From positions 1 through 6,416 of the forward strand of contig JAQUON010000078.1 of NCBI GenBank assembly GCA_028717045.1: a DNA stretch of 6,416 bases, written 5' to 3'. This DNA comes from Candidatus Omnitrophota bacterium. GTDB lineage: Bacteria; Omnitrophota; Gorgyraeia; Gygaellales; Profunditerraquicolaceae. Under the pieces are notes generated by a model, which was not told the origin of the DNA, ran no database searches, and saw only the letters and a list, made by a program, of their open reading frames with translations. Position numbers and translations under genes: made by a program. This document shows, one piece after another, positions 1 to 6,354 of this stretch. The first letter of the stretch is position 1. The number at the start of each line of letters is the position of its first letter.

Positions 1-2
1 GC

Positions 3-43
3 AAAAAACAAGGGCAAGAATACTACCTGCTGCCCTGCCCTTG
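3..43 (-). terminator. Rho-independent terminator after smc
   Basis: Read on the minus strand, an 8-bp perfect stem, CAAGGGCA (43-36) paired with TGCCCTTG (16-9), encloses a 19-base loop and is followed at once by six T residues (8-3). It begins 12 bases past the smc stop codon. A GC-containing stem plus a U-tract is the classic intrinsic terminator form, so smc is very likely the last gene of its transcription unit. A second TGCCC/GGGCA pairing within the loop could give an alternative fold. Confidence 0.85.
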
Positions 44-55
44 CGATCTAACCAC

Positions 56-3000
56 TTATACCGCTACCGGCTCTTCCTCTTGAAGCGGCTCTTTCCTGGT
101 GCTGCCGAATTTTACCGACACGATCTTGGAAACCCCTGACTCCTCCATCGTAATACCGTACATCACATTGGCATTGGCAATGGTGCGTTTGTTGTGGGTA
201 ATGACGATGAACTGGGAATCTTTGATGAATTCCTGCAGTAACCTGCCGAACCTGTCCACATTAGCTTCGTCGAGTGCTGCATCAATCTCATCAAGTATGC
301 AGAAAGGCGCGGGCTTGACTTTAAAGACGGCAAATATAAGTGCGATTGCCGACATTGACTTCTCCCCCCCTGAAAGCAAAAGCACGTTTTGCAGCTTCTT
401 TCCCGGAGGCCGGCAGATAATTTCGATGCCGGATTCAAGCGGGTTCTGCTCATCGATAAGGAACAGCTGCGCATCCCCGCCGTTAAAAAGCAGCCTGAAA
501 TAATTCCTGAACTCAACGGATACCTTCTCGAAGGTCTCCAAGAACATCTTTTTGGTGGTCTGGTTTATTTTACGGATTGCCTCCTGCAGCGATTCCTTGG
601 CTGAGCCTAGGTCATTCTGCTGCTGGATAAGGAAATCGTAGCGTTTCTTCAACTCATCGTATTCTTCGATAGCGACAAGGTTGACCGTACCGTAGGAATC
701 GAGCTTCTCGCGCAGCGCCTGGATCTGGCCAGATACCGTATGCTCGTCGACAGGCTCTGCGGAAACAGGCGCTTCCTGTGCCCCGGCATCCAGGTCAACC
801 TTATACGCCTGCAAAAGCCTCTCCTTGATCCCCGAATACTTAAAATCGAGCTCCTTGTCCTGCATCTGCAGGTTGTGCAACGAATCCTTCAGCACCTCCA
901 TCTCCTGCCTATGCATCTCTATATCGCGGCTGATTTCTTTAAACGCAAGAGACGCGAGGGCGCATTCTTCTTCGGCTGTTTTCAACGAACTGTGCTTGCT
1001 TTCGATGGTTTTTCTGGTTTCGATTATCCGCGCCTCCATCTCCTTGATTTCATTCTCCAGGGCTTCTTTCTTATACTCCCCTTCTCTAAGCTGACCCTCC
1101 AGGGCCTGCAAGCCGTCTTTATCCTGCTGATAATTATCTTCAAGCGACTTAAGCGTATTCTCCTCGGAGGCAGCCCTCCTTGCCAGCGCATCGAGTTCGG
1201 TCTTGATCTGTGTAATGCGCACAATGATTTCTTCCTTAAGGCCTGCGCGTTCCTCGATATTCTTCTGTTCATCGTGTATCAACGCTTCTTTTTGCCTGTT
1301 TTCTTCCTCCAACGCCTGCAGGCACGCTCTTTTCTCTGCCATTGACGCATTAAGTTCGCTTAGTTGCGAAGAAACATCCGAAAGCTCAATATCAATTACC
1401 TGGAGTTCTTCGTTTAGTTTATCTACTTGCGCGGCAACGTTCTGATAGACTGCTTGTTTGTTTGCCAGCGCCAAATGCGCTTCCTGTAATTTCTGCCGCA
1501 CCGAAAGGATATCGCCGTTGAGCAGGTCTATCTGGGACTGATGGGCCGACCTTGTCAACTGCATACCCCTGATTTCTTCTTCAATCTGTGCGATTTTCTC
1601 GGTTACCCTTTCTACATCAAGGTCAATCGGCTTTGCCTCCCCCGAAACCTTGACCGTTGCGCCTGAAGAATTGTCTTTAAAGATATCCTTCACCTTGATG
1701 ATCAGCCCTGAGATGCCGTCCGGCAAAGGCGTATCCAAGTGCACAACCGCATTCATGGAAGTGGCGATATCTTCGTATTGTATTTTAAGCTTATCCAAAA
1801 ATTCCTTATATGACTGCATGGTTAACAGCTGTTTCTCAAGGACGGCAATCTCCTCTTCCAGTTGGGAGAGCGCCAGGTTCCTGTCAGTGAGCTGGCCATT
1901 TAATTGCGATATCCGTTCAGTGTGCCCTGCGGCAGAAGTTTGTGTTTCGCTCACCTCCTGCCTGACGCGCGCCATTTCTTCCTCGACTAAAGCCTTTTCT
2001 TCCTGCGCCTTTGCCCTTTCGATCTCAAGCCGTTTCTTGCGCGCAAGGTATATTTGCTCTTTGGAAACAAGATCGGTAATTTCGTTTCTTGCCTGTGTCG
2101 TTTTGGCTGCCGCATCGAGCATTGTCCGCTTTGACTCGGCTATCTTCTCCAAAGAAGCCTTGATTGAAGCGACTACCTCGCTAAACTCCTTTTCTTTCTT
2201 CTCAAGCAACAGCGTTTTCTCTTCGATAGTCTGCTTCACTTTAATCTGTTCGTCTATTAGCAAGTGTAACTTTTCTTCATCCTGCGCAACCCTTTGGGCA
2301 GCCTGGCCGATCTGTTCTTTGAGTTTCAACTTATTCTCTTCGAGCTCAAAGAGCCTATCATTGTTAAACTGGACGTGCTGCGCATCCCTTGAAGCAGCAT
2401 GCTCTAGCTCGATGATTTCTCCCTTGATGGCCTCAATGCGCCCTTCCCAGGCCTTGATCGAATTGGTTTGCTGCGCAATCTGCTCTTCCGCTTCTTTGAT
2501 CTTCTGCACATACGCGTCTTCCTTATCTTGTAAGTTATCCAGAGAAAGGCCAAGTTCATATTTTTGTTTACGCAAGGCCTCTTTCTGAACCAGGCCGAGT
2601 GAGACTTCTTTTGCTTTCAGCTCCTCGAACGTTTCCTTATACCGCCTGGCCTTATTTGCCTGCCGCTCAAGCGAGCCTATCTGGCGCTTTACTTCTGTGA
2701 CGATATCGTTTACCCTTAAGAGGTTTTGCTCCGTTTCGTCAAGCTTGCGCAGCGCCTCGCGTTTCTGGCTCTTGTACTTGGTGATGCCTGCGGCCTCATC
2801 GAATACAAGCCTCCTGTCTTCGGGCCTTGAGCTTAAAATAAGGTCGATTTTACCCTGCGCAACCAGTGAATAACTCTCAGCCCCTATGCCTGTGCCCATC
2901 AGTAAATCAAGAATGTCTTTGAGCCTTACCGCAGCCCTGTTAATCAAATAATCGCTCTCGCCCGACCGAAAGACCCTGCGGGTCACAATTAACTCATCGT

Positions 3001-3283
3001 CATCAATGGCAAAGAACCTTTCCTTGTTGTCAAAGGCAAGACTTACTTCTGCCATACCCAGCGCAGGCTTTGAGTCGGTGCCGTTGAAAATCACATCCTC
3101 CATCTGCGAGCCGCGCAGCGATTTCACCGATTGCTCTCCTAACACCCACCGGATACTATCGAATATGTTGGATTTACCGCAGCCGTTAGGCCCTACTATC
3201 GCGGTAACGCCGGGTTCAAAATTCAGGACAGTCTTATTCATAAATGATTTAAACCCTACCAACTCTAATTTTTTGAAATACAT
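56..3283 (-). CDS. smc: Chromosome segregation ATPase Smc with strongly shortened hinge
   Basis: This is the SMC ATPase that compacts and segregates the nucleoid, normally as a homodimer bound by ScpA and ScpB (neither is in the window). The N-terminal head has the typical MYFKKLELVGFKSF opening, Walker A GPNGCGKS (31-38), the R-loop region near YLINR (112-116), the Q-loop VAQGK (Q143) and FDEAAGITKYK (161-171). Coiled coils run from about 175-505 and 562-905. The C-terminal head has signature motif LSGGEKS (970-976), Walker B CILDEID (D998, E999), D-loop ALDEAN (1003-1008) and H-loop VITH (H1030), so the ATPase looks intact. Length is 1075 residues against roughly 1,150-1,200 in typical bacterial Smc. 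The shortfall lies in the hinge (about 512-560), which lacks most of the usual 120-150 residues and the paired-glycine dimerisation motif. There is no CXXC zinc hook. The ATG at 3283 is set by a strong Shine-Dalgarno and by the conserved N-terminus. The gene lies 18 bp after the HTH gene. Confidence 0.96.
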   Translation of the reverse strand: MYFKKLELVGFKSFMNKTVLNFEPGVTAIVGPNGCGKSNIFDSIRWVLGEQSVKSLRGSQMEDVIFNGTDSKPALGMAEVSLAFDNKERFFAIDDDELIVTRRVFRSGESDYLINRAAVRLKDILDLLMGTGIGAESYSLVAQGKIDLILSSRPEDRRLVFDEAAGITKYKSQKREALRKLDETEQNLLRVNDIVTEVKRQIGSLERQANKARRYKETFEELKAKEVSLGLVQKEALRKQKYELGLSLDNLQDKEDAYVQKIKEAEEQIAQQTNSIKAWEGRIEAIKGEIIELEHAASRDAQHVQFNNDRLFELEENKLKLKEQIGQAAQRVAQDEEKLHLLIDEQIKVKQTIEEKTLLLEKKEKEFSEVVASIKASLEKIAESKRTMLDAAAKTTQARNEITDLVSKEQIYLARKKRLEIERAKAQEEKALVEEEMARVRQEVSETQTSAAGHTERISQLNGQLTDRNLALSQLEEEIAVLEKQLLTMQSYKEFLDKLKIQYEDIATSMNAVVHLDTPLPDGISGLIIKVKDIFKDNSSGATVKVSGEAKPIDLDVERVTEKIAQIEEEIRGMQLTRSAHQSQIDLLNGDILSVRQKLQEAHLALANKQAVYQNVAAQVDKLNEELQVIDIELSDVSSQLSELNASMAEKRACLQALEEENRQKEALIHDEQKNIEERAGLKEEIIVRITQIKTELDALARRAASEENTLKSLEDNYQQDKDGLQALEGQLREGEYKKEALENEIKEMEARIIETRKTIESKHSSLKTAEEECALASLAFKEISRDIEMHRQEMEVLKDSLHNLQMQDKELDFKYSGIKERLLQAYKVDLDAGAQEAPVSAEPVDEHTVSGQIQALREKLDSYGTVNLVAIEEYDELKKRYDFLIQQQNDLGSAKESLQEAIRKINQTTKKMFLETFEKVSVEFRNYFRLLFNGGDAQLFLIDEQNPLESGIEIICRPPGKKLQNVLLLSGGEKSMSAIALIFAVFKVKPAPFCILDEIDAALDEANVDRFGRLLQEFIKDSQFIVITHNKRTIANANVMYGITMEESGVSKIVSVKFGSTRKEPLQEEEPVAV

Positions 3284-3287
3284 GATG

Positions 3288-3295
3288 CCTCCCCT
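3288..3295 (-). promoter_or_regulatory. Ribosome binding site of smc
   Basis: On the minus strand AGGGGAGG lies four bases before the ATG at 3283. It is a strong Shine-Dalgarno match and fixes the smc start at the residue where homologues begin (MYFKKLELVGFKSF). It sits inside the 18-base gap after the HTH gene. Confidence 0.85.
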
Positions 3296-3301
3296 TTGTA
3301 G

Positions 3302-3472
3302 TTAATGCGCCTGCTTCTCCATCCAGGTATCTATTTTTTCTTTCTGAAAACGCCATTGCCCGACAAGTTTGATTGCCGGGATCTTGTTTTGTTTGAGCCA
3401 CTCATAAATAGTCCGGCGGCTCACTTTCAGGTATCCTGCCAGGTCCTCTATGGTCATTAATGTAATTGGCAT
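3302..3472 (-). CDS. Excisionase-family helix-turn-helix DNA-binding protein (56 aa)
   Basis: The translated product is 56 residues, starting MPITLMTIEDLAGYLKVSRR and ending with TAA at 3304-3302. It fits the small MerR/excisionase-type winged-HTH fold (HTH_17 type). TIEDLAGYL (7-15) is the first helix, VSRRTIYEWLKQNKIP (17-32) is the turn plus recognition helix, and KLVGQWRFQKEKIDTWM (35-51) is the wing with the conserved W-R-F core and final helix. Nothing nearby is phage-like (no integrase, no attachment site), so it is more likely a chromosomal DNA-binding protein than a true excisionase. It is the first gene after a consensus promoter and is followed by smc after 18 bp, so the two should be co-transcribed. 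The Shine-Dalgarno is weak (only an AAAAAAGAAA stretch precedes the ATG). Met6 is an alternative start that would leave the HTH intact. The family call is firm. The target DNA and role are unknown; autoregulation or a link to Smc is inference. Confidence 0.9.
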   Translation of the reverse strand: MPITLMTIEDLAGYLKVSRRTIYEWLKQNKIPAIKLVGQWRFQKEKIDTWMEKQAH

Positions 3473-3501
3473 ACGCGTTTCTTTTTTAAGTTACGCTCTA
3501 A

Positions 3502-3530
3502 ATTATAGGTAAAAAAAATAAATTTGTCAA
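3502..3530 (-). promoter_or_regulatory. Consensus sigma-70-type promoter for the HTH-smc unit
   Basis: On the minus strand a perfect -35 TTGACA (3530-3525) is separated by exactly 17 bp (3524-3508) from a perfect -10 TATAAT (3507-3502). Transcription should start near 3495, giving a leader of roughly 23 bases before the HTH gene ATG at 3472. Twelve of twelve consensus bases with optimal spacing, placed directly before a gene, is unlikely to be chance. It implies strong housekeeping expression of the HTH gene and smc unless a repressor acts. Confidence 0.88.
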
Positions 3531-3690
3531 TGAAAATCTTTACATTCTTTAACATATTGAGTAAAAAATTAACTTAGAGTACTATATATATGCATAGATA
3601 TGCAAACAATAATCATATATAACCTGTTGCTAAATAAAGAGTTATTGAAAGGCTTGTCTTGTTTTAATCAAATACTTTGACGGGCTTAAA
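3531..3690. other. AT-rich intergenic stretch without a convincing gene
   Basis: This stretch lies between the stop of the LanB-like gene and the -35 box of the HTH-smc promoter. It contains the inverted repeat at 3585-3621 and otherwise only very short ORFs (15 to 32 codons on either strand) without Shine-Dalgarno sequences. I see no hairpin with a T-tract after the LanB-like gene; the only candidate, TCAAA-GTA-TTTGA around 3668-3680, is too weak. Read-through from the upstream gene into the HTH-smc unit is therefore possible. Confidence 0.6.
3585..3621. repeat. AT-rich inverted repeat with repeated ATATGCA half-sites
   Basis: TATATATG (3585-3592) and CATATATA (3614-3621) form a perfect 8-bp inverted repeat around a 21-base centre. 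Within and beside it ATATGCA occurs twice in direct orientation, at 3588-3594 and 3598-3604, exactly 10 bp apart, about one helical turn. It lies 55-91 bp upstream of the -35 box of the HTH-smc promoter. It could be an operator for a small DNA-binding protein, but in an AT-rich stretch low-complexity repeats of this size may be accidental. No T-tract follows either arm, so it is not a terminator. Confidence 0.35.
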
Positions 3691-5985
3691 TTATGCGGGA
3701 TGGCTAGCGGGTTTATAGCAAATCAATCTGAGTTCGCTGGTGTAGCTTCCTTCTTTATCCTTAAACCACAGGCCTTCAGGCCCAGGGAGCATCTCGGTAA
3801 TCAAAACAGATTCTGCGCATTTTTTGCTGAAATTAACGAACGTCTCTATGGCAAAAAAATTCTCAAAATCAATGAATAATGGCTTACTCTCGCTATCGCT
3901 TTTTAAGAACACATGCGTGGGGATTCTTTCCTTTCTCCTCCATTTCTCTACGTCTATCCATAATGCTACGCCTTCGTTGCGGTAGGAATCTTGGATAAAA
4001 AACAAATCTTCTTTTTTAAACACCCACTGTTCTCTCTGGAATACGAGATTATCCAGTGCAACTCTGGGGTAATGACGTGTTTTTTTAGACGCCCTCGTTG
4101 ACTGAATCAGGGGAGATAATACCGAAAAGAGCGCGCCCAGCCCCGGGAGGTGGTCTAATAATAATAATCGATTACCCCTGGCATCCTTAAGCGCAACGTC
4201 CTTGCCCTTAAGAACAATCATAAGATCAGAAAAATTGATTGCGTGTTTCTGATGATCGGCGTAATTCTCATACTCTATTGCTTTTGGGACCATGAAGTCG
4301 TAATGGATATCAATAAGCCGGCGAGGAATAGTCAACAATTTTCCTAGCGCGCAAGACCCTTTCACCCGTGCTTGTATCTTTTCAACAGCCTTCACGAAAG
4401 ATCTCTTTTGCTTTATTGGCTGTACGGCAAAATTATGAATAATCAGAGGGTAGCGCATAGGGTGGGCTTCTCCCAGCACAAGGGAATATTTTCCTTTACC
4501 TATCCCGCGCGCATTCCGCGCAGCAATAAGAATATCGCAGCCTGTTGCCGCAGCCTCAGTACCATCCAAATACGCGCAGAATTTCCTTTCTAGGTCTTTG
4601 CGTGCAAGGCGGACGTGTCTTCTGTTTTGATACCGGTCAATGTAATCTAAAAAATCGTGCAACAACCCTGCTGATAGTTTATACTGTTTTTCTAGGTTTA
4701 CCCCTCCCACTGTAAAAATTGAAGAAGGCCCTTTTTCAAGTATCCTGGCGATGACTTCCTTTATATTAGCTTCTTTCTTGCGGAAGTTATTTTTAAACCA
4801 ATCCCGGAATAAAGCCCTCTTTATTTTATTGTACTTTTCCGTGTTAAAAGAAGCGAGCCCTAAAAGGAGGCCGGTTGCCTCCCTGATGTCGCTATGCATG
4901 TTCCTACCGAAAGAAAATTGTGAAATATCCAGCTCGCAGTAATCAGTAAAAAGACTCCGAAGTGAATTTTTGCCTTCCTCGCCAGGAAGGATGAAATCCG
5001 GGCCAAGTATGTTTTGCAGCTCTAAGATACTGTTTCTCTTTTCAGAAAAATCCCCCCCCTCAAACCTCTTTCTAAGCAAGGCAATTTTTTTAAGCTTTGC
5101 GAAATTAGCATTACGGTGAATCCCGGGGATTTTACTAAGCGTACGGATAAGATATGCTTCGGGAGCCTGCGTCTTGGAATTAATATCCAGCCCGCTAAGC
5201 AACAGCCCCTGCCTAATGAGTAATCTTATCTTTGCAAAGATAGCTTCTCTGCGGATACATGAGGATTTAAAAGTAAGATAGATTTCTTCGGCGCTCAGGC
5301 CATTGGCAGATAACGTTATTATTTTTTGCGCATGCGCATCCAACTTGATTCTTTCTGAATTTACCAACCTCAAGGCATGATTACCTTTGATATACACAGC
5401 AGGGACCGGCGTAGGCCTTAACAATCCAAACACGCTGTTGTCATTAATGATATCCTCGATAAGCCCTTGTATAACCGGTAACGAAACATAACTCTTCGTA
5501 GTACGTATCAGACGGGGATCTGGTTTCTTTATTACCACATTATTGTTATTGCTAAAAGTCCCCACGCAAAACGGCCCGAAAAAACTCACTGTATCATTCT
5601 TAGTGCAGAATCTTTGTAAATATCGATACGCAAGAAGCTCTCTACGCCTCTCCTTGCGATATCTTGTTTCTTTGTGAAGCGCCTCTTTGGAAAAAGCCTT
5701 GACAGCCTCATAGGCATCCTGAACCAATTGATTTTGATGAAAAACTGCTTCCTGGAACGCGGGCCCTGCGGAGATCTTCTGCAGTATGATTCTTTTTTGA
5801 TACAATTCTTCCCTAAAGGCCTTCTCTATGGTATCGGGAGTGCGCACATGCTTGTGTTGTTTCAAAAAATTATTGATTTTTGAATAAGTAGCCTTGAATT
5901 TCAGGCCTTCCATTAATTCAAAAGGAAAACCAGCGCAGCGAAATATGAAATATTTGCCTATGCCCCACTTGTGACTCATGGTCAT
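3691..5985 (-). CDS. Stand-alone small LanB (lantibiotic dehydratase N-terminal, glutamylation-type domain)
   Basis: The 764-residue protein matches the lantibiotic-dehydratase family. Known members use glutamyl- or other aminoacyl-tRNA to modify Ser/Thr or the C-terminus of a ribosomally made peptide in the cytoplasm. Recognisable segments are the opening YFIFRCAGFPFELM (12-25), the block RFCTKNDTVSFFGPFCVGTF (125-144), LVLGEAHP (502-509), RIPTHVFLKSDSESKPLFID (687-706), LITEMLPGPEGLWF (728-741) and YTSELRL (748-754). The C-terminus ends with these family blocks, so the protein appears complete. It has no further 250-300 residues for the SpaB_C elimination domain of full-length LanB (about 1,000 residues). 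It may need a separate elimination protein, as in thiopeptide systems, or act as a peptide aminoacyl-tRNA ligase (PEARL). Met1 is chosen because AGAGAG lies eight bases upstream; Met3 (ATG at 5979) is an alternative. Three sampled 60-base rows here average about 38% GC against about 47% in smc, which hints weakly at transfer. No precursor peptide is seen. Confidence 0.85.
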   Translation of the reverse strand: MTMSHKWGIGKYFIFRCAGFPFELMEGLKFKATYSKINNFLKQHKHVRTPDTIEKAFREELYQKRIILQKISAGPAFQEAVFHQNQLVQDAYEAVKAFSKEALHKETRYRKERRRELLAYRYLQRFCTKNDTVSFFGPFCVGTFSNNNNVVIKKPDPRLIRTTKSYVSLPVIQGLIEDIINDNSVFGLLRPTPVPAVYIKGNHALRLVNSERIKLDAHAQKIITLSANGLSAEEIYLTFKSSCIRREAIFAKIRLLIRQGLLLSGLDINSKTQAPEAYLIRTLSKIPGIHRNANFAKLKKIALLRKRFEGGDFSEKRNSILELQNILGPDFILPGEEGKNSLRSLFTDYCELDISQFSFGRNMHSDIREATGLLLGLASFNTEKYNKIKRALFRDWFKNNFRKKEANIKEVIARILEKGPSSIFTVGGVNLEKQYKLSAGLLHDFLDYIDRYQNRRHVRLARKDLERKFCAYLDGTEAAATGCDILIAARNARGIGKGKYSLVLGEAHPMRYPLIIHNFAVQPIKQKRSFVKAVEKIQARVKGSCALGKLLTIPRRLIDIHYDFMVPKAIEYENYADHQKHAINFSDLMIVLKGKDVALKDARGNRLLLLDHLPGLGALFSVLSPLIQSTRASKKTRHYPRVALDNLVFQREQWVFKKEDLFFIQDSYRNEGVALWIDVEKWRRKERIPTHVFLKSDSESKPLFIDFENFFAIETFVNFSKKCAESVLITEMLPGPEGLWFKDKEGSYTSELRLICYKPASHPA

Positions 5986-5987
5986 CT

Positions 5988-6015
5988 ATTATACTCTCTT
6001 AGGCCGCTATTTCAA
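5988..6015 (-). promoter_or_regulatory. Possible promoter at the very start of the LanB-like gene
   Basis: On the minus strand TTGAAA (6015-6010), 16 bp, then TATAAT (5993-5988) form a near-consensus -35/-10 pair. The -10 ends only two bases before the first ATG (5985), so transcription would start at about 5982-5979. That would give a leaderless mRNA beginning near Met1 or Met3, or a message lacking the first codon. Alternatively the TATAAT is simply part of the spacer between AGAGAG and the ATG, and the gene is read from an upstream promoter. The match is good but the placement is awkward. Confidence 0.4.
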
Positions 6016-6030
6016 TTGACTTCAATTAAC
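6011..6030. repeat. 10-bp tandem repeat before the LanB-like gene
   Basis: TTCAATTGAC (6011-6020) is followed directly by TTCAATTAAC (6021-6030), matching at nine of ten positions. The repeat overlaps the candidate -35 box, a common place for an operator. The first copy also contains the palindrome CAATTG. It could be a regulator binding site, but it is short enough to be accidental. Confidence 0.4.
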
Positions 6031-6069
6031 TGCAAGGTTATACAGCGCAGAATAGGCGGGTTGAAGAAA

Positions 6070-6354
6070 TTACCTTTCGAGGTCGGTGAGATTGCTGAAT
6101 TGACTGGCCTGTTGAGCGGAAATTGTATTAAGCTTGTCTTTGGTGGTATTAATGGCAGAGCGATAGCTTGCTGTGTCAATGCCTTGCTCTAAAATGAATT
6201 GGTTTTCTGATTTTGAATCCTGTGTAAAAGGCTTGAAATATATTCTAAGCAATAAATAAAATACGTAACACACAATGGCAGCTGTAAAAAGAAGGCCGAT
6301 TAATCCTAACGCAAAGCCCCTCTCTTTCCTGTGCCACGACCGCATACTCATCAT
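6070..6354 (-). CDS. Small single-pass membrane protein of unknown function (94 aa)
   Basis: I do not recognise this family. The N-terminus is basic (RSWHRKER, 5-12) and leads into a hydrophobic segment at about 14-36 (FALGLIGLLFTAAIVCYVFY within it). A charged, Ser/Thr/Gln-rich tail (41-94) follows, predicted helical and on the outer face by the positive-inside rule. The KERG-F junction resembles a type IV prepilin cleavage site, but the hallmark Glu at +5 is Leu, so a pilin call is weak. The start is ambiguous: ATG at 6354 overlaps the previous stop (ATGA), while ATG at 6351 has AGGA four bases upstream and better spacing, giving 93 residues. The overlap implies translational coupling with the preceding gene. 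The LanB-like gene begins 84 bp downstream with no terminator between, so they may share a transcript. It has no Cys in its tail, so it does not resemble a lanthipeptide precursor. Confidence 0.72.
   Translation of the reverse strand: MMSMRSWHRKERGFALGLIGLLFTAAIVCYVFYLLLRIYFKPFTQDSKSENQFILEQGIDTASYRSAINTTKDKLNTISAQQASQFSNLTDLER

Noticed and set aside
740..1345. A 201-codon plus-strand open frame rich in Leu and Phe, looking like a membrane protein
   Set aside because: It is antisense to the second smc coiled coil; the hydrophobicity comes from complementing charged coiled-coil codons.
1650..2588. A 312-codon plus-strand open frame
   Set aside because: It lies wholly antisense to the smc coiled coil, and its Ser/Cys/Phe-rich product is the typical reverse-strand shadow of Glu/Lys/Ala-rich coiled-coil codons. 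There is no ribosome binding site and no recognisable family.
56..3283. Rad50/SbcC identity because of the short hinge
   Set aside because: There is no CXXC zinc hook in the hinge, and both heads carry SMC-type motifs (FKSF N-terminus, VAQGKID, FDEAAGITKYK, LDEIDAALDEANV).
3302..3472. Prophage excisionase and an attachment site
   Set aside because: No integrase, phage genes or att-like repeats are present; the gene is locked to smc by spacing and a shared promoter.
3473..3568. A 32-codon minus-strand ORF (starting MLKNVKIFIDKF) just before the HTH gene
   Set aside because: It spans the consensus promoter, has no ribosome binding site, and its coding would conflict with the more convincing promoter and HTH gene.
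3600..3680. A 26-codon plus-strand ORF (starting MQTIIIYNLLL) as a possible precursor peptide for the LanB-like enzyme
   Set aside because: There is no Shine-Dalgarno, no promoter, no leader-core pattern and few Ser/Cys residues; AT-rich intergenic sequence gives such ORFs by chance.
5986..6069. Hairpin (CCGCCTATT with AATAGCGG on the minus strand) as a terminator after the small membrane protein
   Set aside because: The stem is imperfect with a bulge, the loop is long, and no T-tract follows it.
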